Assembly (NCBI RefSeq): GCF_008119785.1 | Contig: NZ_VSFA01000078.1 | Coordinates: forward strand, 1 to 33,734 | From: Micromonospora sp. MP36 | Lineage (GTDB): Bacteria > Actinomycetota > Actinomycetes > Mycobacteriales > Micromonosporaceae | DNA length: 33,734 bases | Reading direction: 5' to 3' | In this document: one piece after another, positions 30,570 to 33,734 of the stretch | Position numbering within the stretch: position 1 is the first letter of the stretch | How the letters are laid out: each line of letters opens with the position of its first letter | Made by a program: the position numbers and the translations under genes | Notes under the pieces: model-generated | What the model saw: only the letters and a program-made list of their open reading frames with translations | What the model was told of the DNA's origin: nothing | Database searches by the model: none

Positions 30570-32945
30570 ATGCCGGAGGGGATGGCCTTCGGGCCGCTGT
30601 TGCGGAGGCTCCGCCTCGACGCCGACCTGACGTTGGAGCAGCTCGCCGCCCGCTCCGGGGTGAGCGACCGCGCGATCAGCGACATGGAGCGAGGCGTCAG
30701 CCAGGGGCCCCAGGCCCGCACCGTGACGGCGATCGCCGACGCGTTACGGCTCGACCCGGAGAGCCGATCGGCGTTGACCGCCGCCGCCCGGGCGGGCCGC
30801 CGCCGCCAGCCTGCCACGCTCTCCCGGCAGCGCCGTCCCAGCGGTCTGCTCCACGGTCATCTGCCCGGCACCGGCGGCGACCCGGCCGCCGGTCAAACCG
30901 ACCAGGCGGCACCGCTCGCGCCCACCACCGGAACACCGCCGGTACCGGCGCAACTCCCGGCGGACCTGCCCGTGTTCAGCGGCCGCCACCACGAGGTCGT
31001 CGAACTGGTCGACCGGCTGACGTCGGCGGCGCAGGCCGCGGCGCCGCTGGTCAGCGTCGTCACCGGCATGGCGGGGATCGGCAAGACCACCCTGGCGGTG
31101 CACTGCGCGCATCGGGTCGCCCCGCTGTGCCCGGACGGCCAACTCTTCGCCAACCTGCGCGGCTTCGACCCGGCCGGTGCCGCCCGGACCGAGGATGTGC
31201 TGCGCGGATTCCTCGACGCGCTGGGCGTGCCGTCCCGCCAGGTGCCCGACGGTGTGGAAGCCCAGGCCGCCCTCTACCGCAGCCGGCTCGCCGGGCGGCG
31301 GATGCTGGTGCTGCTGGACAACGCGCGGGACACCGATCAGGTACGACCGCTGCTGCCCGGCTCAGCCGGCAGCCTGGTGATCGTCACCAGCCGCAGCCAG
31401 CTACCCGGCCTGGTCGCCACGCACGGTGCCCGCCCCACGCTACTCGACCTGCCGGACCACGACGACGCCCGCCAGGTGCTGGCCCGCCGGCTCGATGCGG
31501 CCCGGGTCGCCGCAGAGCCCGCGGCCGTCGACGAGCTCATCGAGCGGTGCGCGCGGCTGCCACTGGCGCTGGCCATCGTCGCCGCCCGCGCCGCCACCCA
31601 TCGCCAGTTTCCGCTCGCCGCGATCGCCGAGGAGCTGCGTCGTGCCACGGGCGGCCTCGCGGCGTTCACCGGTTCCGAGGCGGCCGTCGACGTGCGGTCG
31701 GTCTTCTCCTGGTCCTACGCGGCGCTGGAGCCGGCCGCAGCGCGACTGTTCCGGCTGCTCGCCCTGCACCCAAGCCCACCGGCCAGCGTCGAGGCGGCCG
31801 CCAGCCTGGCCGGCGTACCGGCCGAGGATGTTCGGCCCTTGCTGAACGGCCTCACCGGCGCGCACCTGGTCGCCGAGCCCGCATGCGGCCGCTACGCCTT
31901 CCACGACCTGCTGCGCGCGTACGCCGCAGAGCTGTGCCTCACCGTCGGGTCACCGGCGGACCGTCAGGCGGCACTCGGCCGGATGATCGACCACTACCTA
32001 CACTCGGCGTACGCGGCGGACCGGCGGATCAGCCCGACCCGGCCACCGCTGCACCTGCCCACCCCGGCGCCCGGGGTGACGGCGCGGGAGTTCCCGGACG
32101 AGGCCAGCGCCGTCGCGTGGCTCACCGACGAACGACCGGCGCTGCTCGCCGCCCTCGATGCCGCCCACACCGGCGGTCTAGACGGCCAGGCCTGGCAACT
32201 GGCCTGGAGCCTGGAGCAGTACCTGGAACGGTGGGGCCACTGGACCGACTGGACGCGGACGTGGCAGACCGCGATGCGGGCCGCTCGCCGACTCGACGAC
32301 CCGTACGCGCTGGCCCAGGCGCACCGTGGCCTCGGCCTGATCGCCCTGATCGCCGGCACCGCTGAGGAAGCCACGCCGCACTTGGTCGAGGCCACCGCGC
32401 TGTTCCAACGGGTGGGTGACGTCGAGGGGCAGGCAATCGCGCAACGCGGCCTGTCCTTCGCGCAGGAACGGCAGGGACGACCCGAACTGGCGCTGCGCCA
32501 CGCCGAACTGGCGCTGGAGCTCTGCCGCTCGGCGGGTGATCGCAGCGGGGAAGGCTTGGCGCTGAACTTGATCGCCCTACAGCGCACCCAGCTGGGCGAC
32601 CACGATGCCGCAGTGCCCATCGTCGAGCTGGCGATCGTCCTACTCGCAGAGGTGGGCCACCGGCGGGGCGAGGCAGCGGCGTGGGACACCCTCGGCTCCG
32701 TCCGGAGCGCACTCGCGCAACCGGACCTGGCGGTGGCCGCCTACCGACGCGCGGCCGAGCTGCGCGAGCAGGTGGGAGATCGCTACCAGCAGGCGCAGAC
32801 GCTGGTACGGCTCGGCGGGGTGCACGCCGACACGGGAGACCGACAGGCTGCCCAGGACGTCTGGCGTAACGCGCTCGCGCTGCTGACTGAGATGCAGCAC
32901 CCGGAAGCCGAGACCGTCACCGGCCTGCTCGCGAAGGTCTCCTGA
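30570..32945 (+). CDS. XRE-NB-ARC-TPR (STAND) transcriptional regulator
   Basis: This 791-aa protein has an N-terminal XRE-type helix-turn-helix (about 5-65: LLRRLRLDADLTLEQLAARSGVSDRAISDMERGVSQGPQARTVTAIADAL). A flexible linker leads to an NB-ARC ATPase with P-loop GMAGIGKTTLA near residue 166, Walker B RMLVLLDNARD near 243 and a LPLAL motif near 330. Winged-helix and helical parts follow, then tetratricopeptide repeats over about 560-790 (ALAQAHRGLGLIALIAGTAEEA..., SGEGLALNLIALQRTQLGDHDAA...). ATG 30570 has GGGAGGG at close spacing. Such STAND proteins bind ATP and a ligand, oligomerise and activate transcription. It probably controls the divergent stress-type genes through the 30445-30474 repeat. 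The ligand is unknown. Confidence 0.9.
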   Translation: MPEGMAFGPLLRRLRLDADLTLEQLAARSGVSDRAISDMERGVSQGPQARTVTAIADALRLDPESRSALTAAARAGRRRQPATLSRQRRPSGLLHGHLPGTGGDPAAGQTDQAAPLAPTTGTPPVPAQLPADLPVFSGRHHEVVELVDRLTSAAQAAAPLVSVVTGMAGIGKTTLAVHCAHRVAPLCPDGQLFANLRGFDPAGAARTEDVLRGFLDALGVPSRQVPDGVEAQAALYRSRLAGRRMLVLLDNARDTDQVRPLLPGSAGSLVIVTSRSQLPGLVATHGARPTLLDLPDHDDARQVLARRLDAARVAAEPAAVDELIERCARLPLALAIVAARAATHRQFPLAAIAEELRRATGGLAAFTGSEAAVDVRSVFSWSYAALEPAAARLFRLLALHPSPPASVEAAASLAGVPAEDVRPLLNGLTGAHLVAEPACGRYAFHDLLRAYAAELCLTVGSPADRQAALGRMIDHYLHSAYAADRRISPTRPPLHLPTPAPGVTAREFPDEASAVAWLTDERPALLAALDAAHTGGLDGQAWQLAWSLEQYLERWGHWTDWTRTWQTAMRAARRLDDPYALAQAHRGLGLIALIAGTAEEATPHLVEATALFQRVGDVEGQAIAQRGLSFAQERQGRPELALRHAELALELCRSAGDRSGEGLALNLIALQRTQLGDHDAAVPIVELAIVLLAEVGHRRGEAAAWDTLGSVRSALAQPDLAVAAYRRAAELREQVGDRYQQAQTLVRLGGVHADTGDRQAAQDVWRNALALLTEMQHPEAETVTGLLAKVS

Positions 32946-33055
32946 GCGTGGATGCGCCGCCGACGGTCGCGCCCTGCGGCCGACACGGTGGGGTTCCTCG
33001 CCTCGGACGACAGCCGTTGGATGACCGGGCAATCGGTGTGCCAGCTCGACGGGTG

Positions 33056-33734
33056 TCAACCATGAGCCGTCGCGGTCTCTGCGGCTCGGATCGGCAGCGT
33101 ACCGTCTCGGAGCCGACGGCCGCTGCGGCCGCTTTTTGCCGCGACGGTCTCGGCGAGGATGGACAGTGCCGTTTCGGCGAGCGATGCACCACCGAGGTCG
33201 AGTCCCGCGGGCCCGACAAGTCGGTCAAGGCCTGGCTGGCTTGCCAGCCGTCGCATCCGTTGGGCATGAGTGGCTCGGCTGCCCAGGGCAGCCAAATGTC
33301 CCGCATCTCCCGCCAGCGCCGCGCGAATGGCCCGGTCGTCTATCCGCGGATCGTGGCTGAGTGTCACGACAGCGTCTTGAGGTCCGAGCGGGTGCTCGGC
33401 CAGCCAGATGTCCGGCCAGGCACGTTCTACCCGAGCTGTTGGCGGCATCGCACCCGCTGCGACATGGTCAGGCCGAGGGTCCACCACGACTACCGCCCAG
33501 TCCAACAGGTGCGCCATGCCTGCCATCACGGCGGCTAGGTCGGTGGCCCCGACGAGGAGCAGTTGCCGACGCGACGGCAGCTGGTCGAGATAGTCATGGC
33601 CAGCGACGGCGTCCTCGGTTATCGGGGTAACGGACCAGTTATACGGCGGTCGCAGCCCGACGCGTACGGTCACCGGCCGATCGTTCGCCAGAGCTTCTGT
33701 GATCGCGTCGTGGACCGGGGCGGGTGGCGCGGGT
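33056..33734 (-). CDS. XdhC family protein, N-terminus outside window
   Basis: The minus frame is open from the stop at 33058-33056 to the right edge (226 codons). The visible part has a short segment before the Rossmann fold, LLLVGATDLAAVMAGMAHLLDWAVVVVDPRPD, then AWPDIW, AVVTLSHDPRIDDRAIRAAL, LAALGSRATHAQRMRRL and DLGGASLAETALSILAETVAAKSGRSG. These are the XdhC C-terminal domain blocks. XdhC proteins bind molybdenum cofactor and help its sulfuration and insertion into xanthine dehydrogenase-type enzymes. The usual CPPG near the family end reads LVGPAGLDLGG. The internal GTG at 33673 is not the true start, since the frame and sequence continue beyond it. Dehydrogenase subunits are not in view. 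Confidence 0.85.
   Translation of the reverse strand, partial: PAPPAPVHDAITEALANDRPVTVRVGLRPPYNWSVTPITEDAVAGHDYLDQLPSRRQLLLVGATDLAAVMAGMAHLLDWAVVVVDPRPDHVAAGAMPPTARVERAWPDIWLAEHPLGPQDAVVTLSHDPRIDDRAIRAALAGDAGHLAALGSRATHAQRMRRLASQPGLDRLVGPAGLDLGGASLAETALSILAETVAAKSGRSGRRLRDGTLPIRAAETATAHG

Noticed and set aside
1..33734. CRISPR array or rRNA genes
   Set aside because: No regularly spaced short repeats and no rRNA-like sequence were seen.

Overview
The window is high-GC actinobacterial DNA. Codon use (strong third-position G/C), GTG starts, SARP/AfsR-type and XRE-STAND regulators, DUF5994/DUF5996 proteins and an AbrB-integrase pair suggest a filamentous actinomycete, probably Micromonosporaceae. 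The family assignment is inference.

Left part (1-11.3 kb): a TnpB-only IS200/IS605-type element enters from the left edge and ends just before a tightly overlapping operon (879-5599). The operon encodes a Dpp/Opp-type ABC permease, a double ABC ATPase and two stand-alone methyltransferases of the kinds usually embedded in NRPS/PKS assembly lines. A third methyltransferase and a PCP-Cy-PCP NRPS protein diverge from a short intergenic region that carries a Zur-like palindrome. A thioredoxin-reductase-like CxxC flavoprotein follows the NRPS. Converging on these is a TIGR03943 / DUF318-type permease pair with a His-rich loop. I read this as one side of a split, yersiniabactin/pyochelin-like thiazoline metallophore locus, probably under zinc control. 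The adenylation and starter enzymes are not in the window and should lie to the left.

Middle part (11.3-26.9 kb): a patchwork with many broken genes. It holds a helicase C-terminus, a frameshifted ISAs1 transposase, a truncated AfsR-like regulator, a nuoN tail, an IS256 scrap and an FN3 scrap. Intact genes lie between them: TetR with a hydrolase, LtrA, DUF5994, NmrA and DUF5996. A ~270-bp sequence occurs twice in direct orientation, 11.13 kb apart (12803-13074 and 23933-24199). The right copy is the leader and first codons of an AbrB-like gene coupled to a tyrosine recombinase. The left copy is solitary. Both copies keep two perfect hairpins.

Right part (26.9-33.7 kb): a minus-strand stress-type gene set (chloroperoxidase-like hydrolase, second hydrolase, Dps, pirin, GNAT). 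It is divergent from a 791-aa XRE-NB-ARC-TPR regulator, with a strong inverted repeat between them. The window ends inside an XdhC-family gene.
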